From the NCBI RefSeq assembly GCF_003259505.1, contig NZ_QLLK01000002.1:133387-197386 (forward strand): a stretch of 64,000 nt of DNA. The letters are read 5' to 3'. Below are positions 8,627 to 16,148 of this stretch, piece by piece; the first letter of the stretch is position 1; every line of letters begins with the position of its first letter. Below the pieces are notes generated by a model. The model made no database searches. It saw only the letters and a program-made list of their open reading frames with translations, and was not told the origin of the DNA. The position numbers were made by a program, and so were the translations under genes. Origin of the DNA: Algoriphagus yeomjeoni. Its GTDB lineage: Bacteria > Bacteroidota > Bacteroidia > Cytophagales > Cyclobacteriaceae.

Positions 8627-9796
8627 TTAAAGTGATTTGGCCAGGCGAATGCCCATAAATTGCCATCTGTATTTAGGGTGAAAAAAGTTTCTATAGGTAG
8701 GTCTTGAATGGCCTTCAGAAGTCGCTACTGAAGCACCGCGCAAAACCATTTGATTTATCATAAATTTCCCATTGTACTCTCCTATTGCTCCAGGAGCGAC
8801 TTCAAAACCCGGATAAGGCAAATAAGCCGAGTTTGTCCACTCCCACCGTTTTCCCCATTCAAATTGATTTTGGGCCACTTCCCATTCAAATTCAGTTGGC
8901 AATCTCATTCCTTTCCAAGATGCAAAAGCAGAGGCTTCGTAGAAGTTCACATGAGCGACAGCAGCATCAAGAATAATTGGTTTTAACCCATCCAACGTGA
9001 AATAAAACCAGGCTCCGTCTTGCTGCTCCCAATATAGAGGAGCTTTTATTTCAAGCTCTTTGGCCCAAGCCCATCCTTCATCATGCCAGTATGTTGGATT
9101 CGCATAACCTCCAGCCTCAATAAATTCCAAATATTCTTGATTAGTGACCAAAGTAGTTGAAACGGCAAAATCATTGATATATACTTTGTGAGGATTGAGC
9201 TCATTATCGTAGCAGAAATCTTTGCCTTTATAGCCGATTTGATAAACTCCAGCATTTACATTCACCCATTTTGACTTGGATTCAACCTTGTATTCCTGAA
9301 TATCCATCACCCTTGGATTCAGCGGATTAAACCAAAGACTGTATTTCAAATCTGTAATTAACAATTCCTGATGTTGCTGCTCATGGTTCAATCCTAGCGT
9401 TACCAACTCATTAATCTTAGGATCTTTCTTTTCTATCAAGTTGAGCATAGCTGCATCCACGTAGGCTCGGTAAGTTTTCACCTCATCCACAGAAGGACGA
9501 GACATTAAACCACGCTGATTTCGTGCTGTTCTTGCACCAAGGGAATTGTAATACGAATTGAACAGGAAGTTAAACTGGGGATGTTTTACCTCGTAACTGG
9601 GGTCATTTGGTACCAAAATAAACTGTTCAAAAAACCAAGTTGTGTGGGCTAAGTGCCATTTAGGAGGGCTTACTTCTTCCGAAGCCTGCAGGCTAAAGTC
9701 CTCGGTGATCAAATTCTTACATAGGTGAAGGGAGTGGTTTCTTACACGATGGAAAGTTTCTGATAAGTTCATATACATTTGATAACTAAGCTTCAA
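8627..9796 (-). CDS. egtB: Hercynine oxygenase/sulfoxide synthase EgtB
   Basis: EgtB is a non-haem iron enzyme that joins a thiol donor to hercynine and oxidises it to the sulfoxide. The 389 residues hold an N-terminal DinB-like helical domain with iron ligands His51 (WHLAHTTWFF), His138 and His142 (NHEQQHQELL), then a formylglycine-generating-enzyme-like C-terminal domain ending WQFMGIRLAKSL. The signature WEWTNSAYLPYPGF is present. No egtA or egtC is nearby, so cysteine rather than gamma-glutamylcysteine may be the sulfur donor; that is inference. It follows the deacylase gene by 18 bases. Met9 is an alternative start. Confidence 0.93.
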   Translation of the reverse strand: MKLSYQMYMNLSETFHRVRNHSLHLCKNLITEDFSLQASEEVSPPKWHLAHTTWFFEQFILVPNDPSYEVKHPQFNFLFNSYYNSLGARTARNQRGLMSRPSVDEVKTYRAYVDAAMLNLIEKKDPKINELVTLGLNHEQQHQELLITDLKYSLWFNPLNPRVMDIQEYKVESKSKWVNVNAGVYQIGYKGKDFCYDNELNPHKVYINDFAVSTTLVTNQEYLEFIEAGGYANPTYWHDEGWAWAKELEIKAPLYWEQQDGAWFYFTLDGLKPIILDAAVAHVNFYEASAFASWKGMRLPTEFEWEVAQNQFEWGKRWEWTNSAYLPYPGFEVAPGAIGEYNGKFMINQMVLRGASVATSEGHSRPTYRNFFHPKYRWQFMGIRLAKSL

Positions 9797-9814
9797 GATA
9801 AAAGTTTAGGAGTA

Positions 9815-10759
9815 CTATTCCTTGCCAATATGGACCAAAGCATCTCCAGCATTAATGACTGGCATGTTATTCATTCCAATTATGTGACCATTTGTAGGAG
9901 CCTTTACAGGGATTTTCACATGACCATACGGATCCGAAATTCGTGCCAAGATTTGGCCTTTCTTTACTGACTCACCTACTTTCACGCTAGAGTTAAAAAT
10001 CCCAGAAGCCTTGGCTCTAACCCAGCTACTTTCTTTCAAGAAAATACTTTCTTGCGCGGCTGGAGCATCTGCTAGCATACCTAAACTTACCAACATCCGC
10101 TTAGTACCGTTCACGCCTTCTTCTATACCGTATTCATCCAACCTCATAGACTCTCCGCCTTCAAATACCAGAATATGCTTCCTAGCTTTAAAGGCCTCTT
10201 TTCTAAAGGATTTCTCTATATACTTTGAGTTCACCACATAATGAGTTCCAAAAGCCTTAGCGAGTTCCACCGCCACTTTATCCTTATAGTCTACTCGTAC
10301 TTGAGGGAAATTGGTAAGCATTCGCCCACCCGTATGAAAGTCTATTCCAAAATCAATCTGAGGTATGATTTCACTGCTTAAGATATAAGCAATACTTCCT
10401 GCTAAAGATCCTTTTTTGCTGCCAGGGAAGCTACGGTTTAGATCCCTTCCATCAGGAAAAGTTCTGCTGTTGGACAAGAAACCGTAAATATTCACCAGAG
10501 GAATAAAAATCAAGGTTCCTTTTAGCAGCTCAAGACCCTCATCTACTTCTTCCAGTAACCTCTTAGCTGTTACAACTCCATTTATTTCATCTCCATGAAC
10601 TCCACCGCTGATTAATACCACAGGGCCGTCCTCTTTTGAAGATCGGATAAATATTGGGAGATCAATTAGCGTGTGAGTTGGAAGTTTAGCTATCGCAATT
10701 TCTATATTCATCGACTGGCCGGGTCTGATCCGTACACCATTTATGACTAATTCCTTCAT
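9815..10759 (-). CDS. Succinylglutamate desuccinylase/aspartoacylase-family zinc deacylase
   Basis: This is an M14-like zinc amidohydrolase (AstE/AspA superfamily), 314 residues. Predicted zinc ligands are His55 and Glu58 (GGVHGDE) and His142 (DFHTGG). DLNRSFPG at 106-113 holds the substrate-binding Arg, and the general base is probably Glu200 (LVFEGGE). A lipoyl/biotinyl-like beta domain ends the chain (KVGESVKKGQILARISDP). The substrate is unknown; the family removes acyl groups from amino acids. It is the first gene of a tight run with egtB (18 bases) and egtD (3 bases), which suggests a shared pathway, but I know of no established role for such an enzyme in ergothioneine synthesis. Confidence 0.88.
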   Translation of the reverse strand: MKELVINGVRIRPGQSMNIEIAIAKLPTHTLIDLPIFIRSSKEDGPVVLISGGVHGDEINGVVTAKRLLEEVDEGLELLKGTLIFIPLVNIYGFLSNSRTFPDGRDLNRSFPGSKKGSLAGSIAYILSSEIIPQIDFGIDFHTGGRMLTNFPQVRVDYKDKVAVELAKAFGTHYVVNSKYIEKSFRKEAFKARKHILVFEGGESMRLDEYGIEEGVNGTKRMLVSLGMLADAPAAQESIFLKESSWVRAKASGIFNSSVKVGESVKKGQILARISDPYGHVKIPVKAPTNGHIIGMNNMPVINAGDALVHIGKE

Positions 10760-10905
10760 CTATATATTAGTTGATTTTCAACGTCCATCTTGATAGCTAC
10801 CGAGAGAACTTCCACATGGACGATTGAATGCAATAAAATTCAATTGGGTGATTTCATTTCGTATTCGAACAAAATCTTGCTTATTTCGCAAGGCAGTCTC
10901 CGCAT

Positions 10906-11919
10906 ATGAATATACTAGAAAACATCTCCCTTAAGCCATTTAACACCTTTGGAATTGATAAAACAGCTCGTTTTTTTGTTGCCGTAAAATCAATAAACCA
11001 ATTAAAGGAAGCATTAAAATGGGCTAAATCTCAGAATATCAAACCTTTGATATTAGGCGGAGGAAGCAATATCCTTCTTACAAAAAACCAGGAAAAGCTA
11101 GTAATCAAAATTGAAATCGAGGGTATAAATACTGCTTTAGAAGAAGAGAAGTTTTATTTGATCGAAGCAGGTGCTGGTGTCAACTGGCATGAGTTTGTAC
11201 TGATAGCAATTGAAAATGGTTGGGCGGGAATAGAAAATTTATCCTTAATTCCTGGGACTGTCGGCGCTTCACCCATGCAAAACATCGGTGCTTACGGTGT
11301 GGAAATCAAAGATGTATTCTCAAGTCTGAAGGCCTTGAACAGAGGAACGTTGGAGATTGAAGAGTTCAATGCTGAGCAGTGCCAATTTGGGTATAGAGAA
11401 AGTATTTTCAAGCATGAACTGAAAGGAAAATACGTGATTTGTTCCGTTGTATTTAGACTCCAAAAAGAGCCAATTTTCCATACAGAATATGGCGCTATCC
11501 AAGAAACTTTGGAATCCAACGGCATCAAAGAGTTAAGTATTAAAGCTATCTCTGATGCTGTGATAGAAATTCGTCAATCCAAATTACCTGATCCAAAGGA
11601 AATTGGAAATTCTGGTTCCTTTTTCAAAAACCCGACTATTTCAGCTGTGCATTTCCAGGACTTAAAAGATGAGTACCCAATAATTCCTGGCTACCCTAAT
11701 GAAGAAGGGATAAAAGTTCCAGCAGCTTGGCTAATCGAGCAATGTGGCTGGAAAGGACAGCGGTTTGGAGAAATTGGAGTTCATGGTAAACAACCATTGG
11801 TTTTAGTGAATTATGGAGATGGGGATGGAAATGAGATAAAAAATCTTTCAGAAAAAATTCAGCAATCAGTTTTCGAAAAATTCAAAATAAACATCCATCC
11901 CGAAGTAAATTTCCTTTAG
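10906..11919 (+). CDS. murB: UDP-N-acetylenolpyruvoylglucosamine reductase
   Basis: MurB reduces UDP-GlcNAc-enolpyruvate to UDP-MurNAc with NADPH and FAD in cytosolic peptidoglycan precursor synthesis. The 337 residues match the long type-I form. The FAD-binding loop GGGSNIL is at 51-57, IPGTVGASPMQNIGAYGVE follows at about 115-133, Arg164 lies in GYRESIF, and the proton-donor serine is probably Ser238 in NSGSFFKNP. The stop codon overlaps the stop of the convergent dCMP deaminase gene by 4 bases. It is divergent from the deacylase-egt operon. Confidence 0.96.
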   Translation: MNILENISLKPFNTFGIDKTARFFVAVKSINQLKEALKWAKSQNIKPLILGGGSNILLTKNQEKLVIKIEIEGINTALEEEKFYLIEAGAGVNWHEFVLIAIENGWAGIENLSLIPGTVGASPMQNIGAYGVEIKDVFSSLKALNRGTLEIEEFNAEQCQFGYRESIFKHELKGKYVICSVVFRLQKEPIFHTEYGAIQETLESNGIKELSIKAISDAVIEIRQSKLPDPKEIGNSGSFFKNPTISAVHFQDLKDEYPIIPGYPNEEGIKVPAAWLIEQCGWKGQRFGEIGVHGKQPLVLVNYGDGDGNEIKNLSEKIQQSVFEKFKINIHPEVNFL

Positions 11920-12398
11920 ACCAACTGGTCATTTACTTCAAGAGTCTTCTCGTATTTATCTACTTGAACTCCAAATTTTCTCAAGAAATCAACCCCTTCG
12001 TCAGAACCTATTCCTTTGTACTCTGCATAGGAAAATAGGTAAATTACTCTAGATATTCCCATTGAAAAAATAATCCTAGAGCAAGCAAGACAAGGCGACA
12101 AGGTGACAAACAGCGTGGACCCTTCTACAGAAGTATTATTTTTTACTGCGTACAAAATCGCATTTTGCTCAGCATGAAGGGCTAAGGAGCAACTTCCCTT
12201 ACTATCTCTTGCACATCCAACTTCCGGAAATTCCACATCACAATTATGTGTGCCAGCAGGTGGGCCATTATATCCTATCGAAATTATACGCGTATCTTTT
12301 GTGAGCACCGCTCCCACATGCTTCTTTATACAATGAGAACGTTTAGCCAAATTGACTGCCAGCTCCATAAAAATATCATCAAAATCAGGTCTACTCAT
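11916..12398 (-). CDS. dCMP deaminase (ComEB-like)
   Basis: The enzyme deaminates dCMP to dUMP for thymidylate synthesis. It has 160 residues. The zinc site is complete: His75 and Glu77 in HAEQNAI, and Cys103/Cys106 in SPCLACSRII. The N-terminal region with KHVGAVLTKDTRIISIGYNG and an extra Cys/His-containing insert (THNCDVEFPEVGC) is typical of dCMP deaminases, not of tRNA or cytidine deaminases. It is a single gene with 4-base tail-to-tail overlap with murB. Confidence 0.93.
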   Translation of the reverse strand: MSRPDFDDIFMELAVNLAKRSHCIKKHVGAVLTKDTRIISIGYNGPPAGTHNCDVEFPEVGCARDSKGSCSLALHAEQNAILYAVKNNTSVEGSTLFVTLSPCLACSRIIFSMGISRVIYLFSYAEYKGIGSDEGVDFLRKFGVQVDKYEKTLEVNDQLV

Positions 12399-12530
12399 AT
12401 CTTAAACTTTCGCCAAAATTAGCATTTGATAGTAAAGGCATGCAAGAATACTTAAATATTAACTCCAAGATTTTCGTTAACTAGTAAAAGCTAACTTTCT
12501 AATTCCTCCCCCGTTTTTAAAATAAAAGAA

Positions 12531-12710
12531 TATGATTATCCGAAATGATGCCAGTCACCTTAGATTCTTTGCTTGGTTGGCTGAAAGACCCCTGCCCGAA
12601 CTACAGGCGGGGATGACCGAAGACCGAAGCGGCCTCAAAGCTAGAGTATACCATCTATTAAGTCGCTTTTATCTATTTACTGGTAACAAAGCCGATATAC
12701 ATATAAACTA
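12531..12710 (+). repeat. Intergenic repeat-like segment, copy B, with a 59-codon ORF
   Basis: This lies in the 320-base gap between dCMP deaminase and the DUF4136 gene. The opening TATGATTATCC-GA-AATGATGCC matches copy A at 1797. Further in, ATGACCGAAGACCGA...GCGGCCTCAA (12613-12638) matches, on the opposite strand, a segment at 55711-55750. An open frame from 12532 to 12711 could give 59 residues starting MIIRNDASHLR, but the sequence looks like a composite repeat, not a conserved gene. It is more GC-rich than its surroundings. The element type is unknown. Confidence 0.45.
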
Positions 12711-12718
12711 ATAACACA

Positions 12719-13309
12719 ATGAACCCAATTCACATAAAAAACCTATTCCTAGTAACATTTTCCCTTTTAGTTCTCAGTTCATGTAATTCAATAGAGATAT
12801 TCAAGGAAAATACTGAAGTGCCAGTTCGCAGACCATATAAGTCATTTGTAATCATTAATCAGGAAGTAGGGATCAGAGGTTTTTCCTCTCAATTCATAGA
12901 CGAACAGGTTCAGATACATCTCCGAGAAGCACTAGAAGCTAAAGGTCTAGTTTATGATAAAAGTGAACCTGAATTAATTATTCGATATACATCAAATGAA
13001 GACCAGAGAAAGCGAGATACCTATTCAAGCAATAATTATTATCCATACTGGGGGTCAAGAGTATTAGGACCATGGATTTATAATCCATATGACCCCTATT
13101 TTAACAACCGAAACAATAGTCCAACGACTAGCAACTATGAGCTAGTTCAGGTAATTGTAGATTTTATCGACCAAAAAGAAGATAAACTCTTGATGACTTT
13201 AACTGGCGTGACTGAAGTCAGTAGCCTAAAAACAAAAAGTAAGAAAGTACTAAAAACAACCGATAAGATTGTTGAATATTTTCTTTATGAACTAAAGGAT
13301 GCTGAATAA
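12719..13309 (+). CDS. DUF4136-family lipoprotein
   Basis: The 196-residue protein begins with a lipoprotein signal (hydrophobic run then LSSC, Cys at residue 22), so it should be anchored in the envelope. The body fits the DUF4136 family of Bacteroidota and Proteobacteria lipoproteins: an alpha/beta N-terminal part (EQVQIHLREALEAKGLVYDK...ELIIRYT), a Tyr/Asn/Pro-rich middle (NNYYPYWGSR, YNPYDPYFNN), then a strand pair ending in a repeated Lys-rich KSKKVLK segment. Function is unknown. It is transcribed alone, preceded by the repeat segment. Confidence 0.8.
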   Translation: MNPIHIKNLFLVTFSLLVLSSCNSIEIFKENTEVPVRRPYKSFVIINQEVGIRGFSSQFIDEQVQIHLREALEAKGLVYDKSEPELIIRYTSNEDQRKRDTYSSNNYYPYWGSRVLGPWIYNPYDPYFNNRNNSPTTSNYELVQVIVDFIDQKEDKLLMTLTGVTEVSSLKTKSKKVLKTTDKIVEYFLYELKDAE

Positions 13310-13524
13310 GAATTCAAACATAGGACTCTACTAGTGAAGGAATTGGATTGATTTGAGTTTGTTCGAAAAATAGATTAGGAGGCACTTACCTTAATCCAAA
13401 TACTATTTCACAAGAAATTATAAATTCTTTTCGCGTCTTATTTGGCAAAATATTTGTAAAAGTACAATTAACTACTACTTTTGTACTAGCTATATTGTAT
13501 TTCAGCCACGAATTTTTGCACTTA

Positions 13525-13881
13525 ATGCTAACAATTGTCCTAATAGATGATGATCCGATCAGTACCTTTGTTACTGAAAAACTCATTTCGCGAAATGTGA
13601 AAGAGCCATGTCAATTTTATAAATATCAAAGCGCCCGAGCGGCTCTGCAAGAAATTTACTCCATAAAAGCTAACTATCTTTTTTTAGATCTCAATATGCC
13701 TGAAATGACTGGCTGGGATTTCTTAGATTCGTTTAATTCCGATAAAAACGAGGCACAAATATACATTTTGAGTAGTTCTGTAGATGAACGCGACATAAAT
13801 AAGGCAAGCAGGTATAGTGTCGTTAAAGATTACTTGTCAAAACCACTGATTAAAAAGTATATCAAATCTATTTTCAACTGA
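13525..13881 (+). CDS. Single-domain response regulator
   Basis: The 118-residue protein is only a CheY-like receiver domain. The acidic pocket is Asp8-Asp10 (VLIDDDPIS), the phosphoacceptor is Asp55 (YLFLDLNMPEMTG), the switch residue is in LSSS at 82-85, and the conserved lysine is Lys106 (YLSKP). No output domain exists, so it must signal by protein contact or pass phosphate on. No histidine kinase is adjacent. I prefer this ATG to an upstream one at 13495 because MLTIVLIDDD is where receiver domains begin. A hairpin terminator follows at once. Confidence 0.92.
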   Translation: MLTIVLIDDDPISTFVTEKLISRNVKEPCQFYKYQSARAALQEIYSIKANYLFLDLNMPEMTGWDFLDSFNSDKNEAQIYILSSSVDERDINKASRYSVVKDYLSKPLIKKYIKSIFN

Positions 13882-13905
13882 CCCAATAACTTGGGTCTTT
13901 TTTTT
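13880..13905 (+). terminator. Intrinsic terminator after the response regulator
   Basis: A 7-bp stem GACCCAA/TTGGGTC (13880-13886 with 13891-13897, loop TAAC) is followed by a run of T's. The arm starts within the stop codon region. Confidence 0.85.
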
Positions 13906-14140
13906 ACATCTCCTTTCAAGTTCTAAATCCGATTTTAAAAAAAATCACTTAGCAGCGGCAGCATTTAGCACCTTGTACATCTTAGAATTAATTTGTACTA
14001 AGGTTATGTGAATTAATTAACTATTCAAATAAAACAAGCTTAAAAAAAGTTTGAAAAAAAAATACCAACTGTGTGGTGCGAAATGATTTTTTACTTTAAT
14101 TCGTGACGTTCAACTATTAAAAACCCCTATCTAAACTACT

Positions 14141-14323
14141 ATGGAGGATTTTGACGACGATTTCGAAGATGACGACAACTTCAATGATGATGATGATTTC
14201 GGTAATGACTTCGAAGACGAATATGATCTAGACGAAGAAAGTAAATTTGACGATGATAGTATCGTGGATTTCGACGAAGACGACGAGGAAGAAGAAGATT
14301 TCGATGATGATCAATTCGATTAA
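14141..14323 (+). CDS. Hyperacidic 60-residue protein
   Basis: The product is almost entirely Asp, Glu, Phe and Asn (MEDFDDDFEDDDNFNDDDDF and onward) with one Lys and no Arg or Cys. The pattern is an irregular D-F/D-D repeat with evenly spaced Phe, like an intrinsically disordered polyanion. I do not recognise a family. It is probably real: it has an ATG, a clean stop, a 235-base upstream region able to hold a promoter, and a following small gene on the same strand. It could bind cations or basic proteins, but nothing in the sequence decides this. Confidence 0.6.
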   Translation: MEDFDDDFEDDDNFNDDDDFGNDFEDEYDLDEESKFDDDSIVDFDEDDEEEEDFDDDQFD

Positions 14324-14384
14324 CTTGGTTATTTGTAGATAAGAATTTATCTTCGGGCATCTTTAGAAATTCAAAAAATTGATC

Positions 14385-14534
14385 ATGATACTATTAGACG
14401 TATTCACTTCTCCACTTGCTGGAGGGGCTCAAACTTTCCTAGTGATTGTATGTGTATTAATCGGTATTGGGGCCGGTATCACTGCAGTTGATACGAGAAG
14501 CACCTTCACTAAGAAGAAAAAAGCTGATCATTAA
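14385..14534 (+). CDS. Small single-TM protein, 49 residues
   Basis: The frame runs from ATG at 14385 to TAA at 14532-14534. The product begins MILLDVFTSPLAGGAQ, has one glycine-rich hydrophobic helix (about residues 17-34, TFLVIVCVLIGIGAGIT) and ends in a basic tail (TKKKKADH). This is the layout of a small inner-membrane protein with its C-terminus in the cytosol. A perfect hairpin terminator lies 19 bases after the stop, which supports the gene. It follows the hyperacidic gene by 61 bases. No family recognised. Confidence 0.65.
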   Translation: MILLDVFTSPLAGGAQTFLVIVCVLIGIGAGITAVDTRSTFTKKKKADH

Positions 14535-14552
14535 TATCTTATATCTTACTTT

Positions 14553-14580
14553 AAAGGAGGCTCTAGCCTCCTTTTTTTAT
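14553..14580 (+). terminator. Intrinsic terminator after the 49-residue protein
   Basis: A 9-bp perfect stem AAAGGAGGC/GCCTCCTTT (14553-14561 with 14566-14574) with loop TCTA is followed by a T-tract. Confidence 0.88.
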
Positions 14581-14590
14581 GCCCTAAATC

Positions 14591-15031
14591 ATGTCAGATA
14601 CTCAGAATTTCCAGAACCACGCAAAATATTACCCCTTACATCACTTTGTGATTTTGCCATTAACTCTTTTGTTCGTGGGATGGACAATTGGCAGAATAGA
14701 TTTCGGTAACTCTCAGTCAGCAGCTGAAAGCATGTATTTCCTTTTATTAGGGCTTATTATTTTTTTTATTTCTTATCTGCCGCGAATCTATGCTTTAAAA
14801 AATCAGAATAGAATCATCAGATTAGAAATGCGACAGCACTACTACCACCTAACTGGCACATCGTTTTATGAAAAGGAGCGGCAGCTTACTTCTGCCCAAG
14901 TTATTGCATTGAGATTTGCAGGAGATGATGAAATACTAGCATTGATAGACAAAACTATTAAAGAGAAAACAGCGCCTAAGGAGATTAAGAAAAGCATTAA
15001 AAATTGGAAAGCCGATCGTCATCGGGTTTAA
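14591..15031 (+). CDS. DUF6526-family membrane protein
   Basis: The 146-residue protein starts with a short soluble part (NFQNHAKYYPLHHF), then two hydrophobic helices near residues 20-36 and 48-66, and a charged cytoplasmic tail (LRFAGDDEILALIDKTIKEK, then KKSIKNWKADRHRV). This matches what I know of DUF6526, a family of unknown function common in Bacteroidota. It starts 10 bases after the preceding terminator's T-tract, and its stop lies 10 bases from that of the convergent glycerate kinase gene with no hairpin between. Confidence 0.75.
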   Translation: MSDTQNFQNHAKYYPLHHFVILPLTLLFVGWTIGRIDFGNSQSAAESMYFLLLGLIIFFISYLPRIYALKNQNRIIRLEMRQHYYHLTGTSFYEKERQLTSAQVIALRFAGDDEILALIDKTIKEKTAPKEIKKSIKNWKADRHRV

Positions 15032-15041
15032 TCTGTCTTAA

Positions 15042-16145
15042 TTAAAAGTTCAGGGTAAATTCCTTTTTGAGTACAGCTCTCAGGTTTTCTCTGGACCTTT
15101 TTCTATAATCTATCTTGGAAAAATCTAAATCAGGCAAAGTAAGTACTAGATCGAATTTTTTGGTTCCAGATTCTTTTCCTGACGTAATCAAGGCAATTTT
15201 TCTATCTTTTTGATGTGCTAGCTGCATTAATTCGAAGCATGCTTTACCCTCATCAGATTGATCATCATACTTGCCTTCCCCGGTTATTATGACATCTGCA
15301 GATTGCACTTTAGATTCTAAATCTACTTTTTCAAAAAAGTATGTTGAGCCAAAGTTAATTTCAGTTTCGAAAAAAGACGACAAGCCCAGCGCAATTCCAC
15401 CTGCTGCACCAAAGCCCGGCTTATCCGCGAAAACTTTTCTTTGTTTTTTAAAAAGCAGCTTAACCGTAGACTTACAAACTGACTCATAGGATTCAATCTG
15501 ATTAGGCAAGATTCCCTTCTGAGGTCCAAATACAGGAATAGCTCCTCTATCCCCAAAAAAGGTGTTTTTCACATCACAAAGACAGGTGAATTTAACTTTT
15601 GGAATGTTTATCGATTTTTGGATATGCTCGATTTTGGAAAGAAATTGAGGAGAATACTTAGTTATTTCTCTTCCGCTATCATCCAAAAACACAATTCCTA
15701 ATGCGGCCAATATCCCAACTCCTAGATCAACAGTAGCACTGCCACCCAAACCTAAAATTATCTCCTTAGCTCCAAGTTCTATTGCATGACCTACCAGTAG
15801 CCCAGTACCAAAACTTGAAGACACAAATGGATCTAGCTCATCCTGTTTCAGTGAAGCAATACCTGAAGCCGTAGAAACGTCTATATAAGCTTTTTTTAAA
15901 GTTTCATCCCACCCGTAAGAACTAGGAATAGGTCTACCGATAGAATCTAGGGCCAATACTGACTTTTTCTCCAACCGGAGTATTTCTGTTAACAGCTCAC
16001 AAGTCCCGTCACCTCCATCTGCAATAGGAAGTAAAGTAGTAGCGACATCAGGAAATTCAGCTTTAATGTATTCTCTTATAATTTCTCCAGCTTCCCGGGC
16101 AGTCATAGTGCCTTTAAATGCATTTGGAGAAATCAAGACATTCAT
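15042..16145 (-). CDS. Glycerate kinase (GK-I, GarK/GlxK type)
   Basis: The enzyme phosphorylates D-glycerate, in this family usually to 2-phosphoglycerate. The 367 residues are full length. The N-terminal APNAFKGT-like motif appears as SPNAFKGTMTA. IADGGDGT follows at about 43-50, LGLGGSATVDLGVG near 131-144, and GFGAAGGIALGL then ITGEGKYD in the second half. It starts 3 bases after the stop of the upstream symporter gene on the same strand, so the pair is one transcript. Together they could feed three-carbon acids into glycolysis. Confidence 0.93.
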   Translation of the reverse strand: MNVLISPNAFKGTMTAREAGEIIREYIKAEFPDVATTLLPIADGGDGTCELLTEILRLEKKSVLALDSIGRPIPSSYGWDETLKKAYIDVSTASGIASLKQDELDPFVSSSFGTGLLVGHAIELGAKEIILGLGGSATVDLGVGILAALGIVFLDDSGREITKYSPQFLSKIEHIQKSINIPKVKFTCLCDVKNTFFGDRGAIPVFGPQKGILPNQIESYESVCKSTVKLLFKKQRKVFADKPGFGAAGGIALGLSSFFETEINFGSTYFFEKVDLESKVQSADVIITGEGKYDDQSDEGKACFELMQLAHQKDRKIALITSGKESGTKKFDLVLTLPDLDFSKIDYRKRSRENLRAVLKKEFTLNF

Positions 16146-16148
16146 AGC

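Noticed and set aside
12532..12711. 59-codon ORF in repeat copy B
   Set aside because: Shares its opening with the repeat at 1797 and its middle with the copy at 55.7 kb, so it looks like repeat DNA with a chance frame, not a gene.
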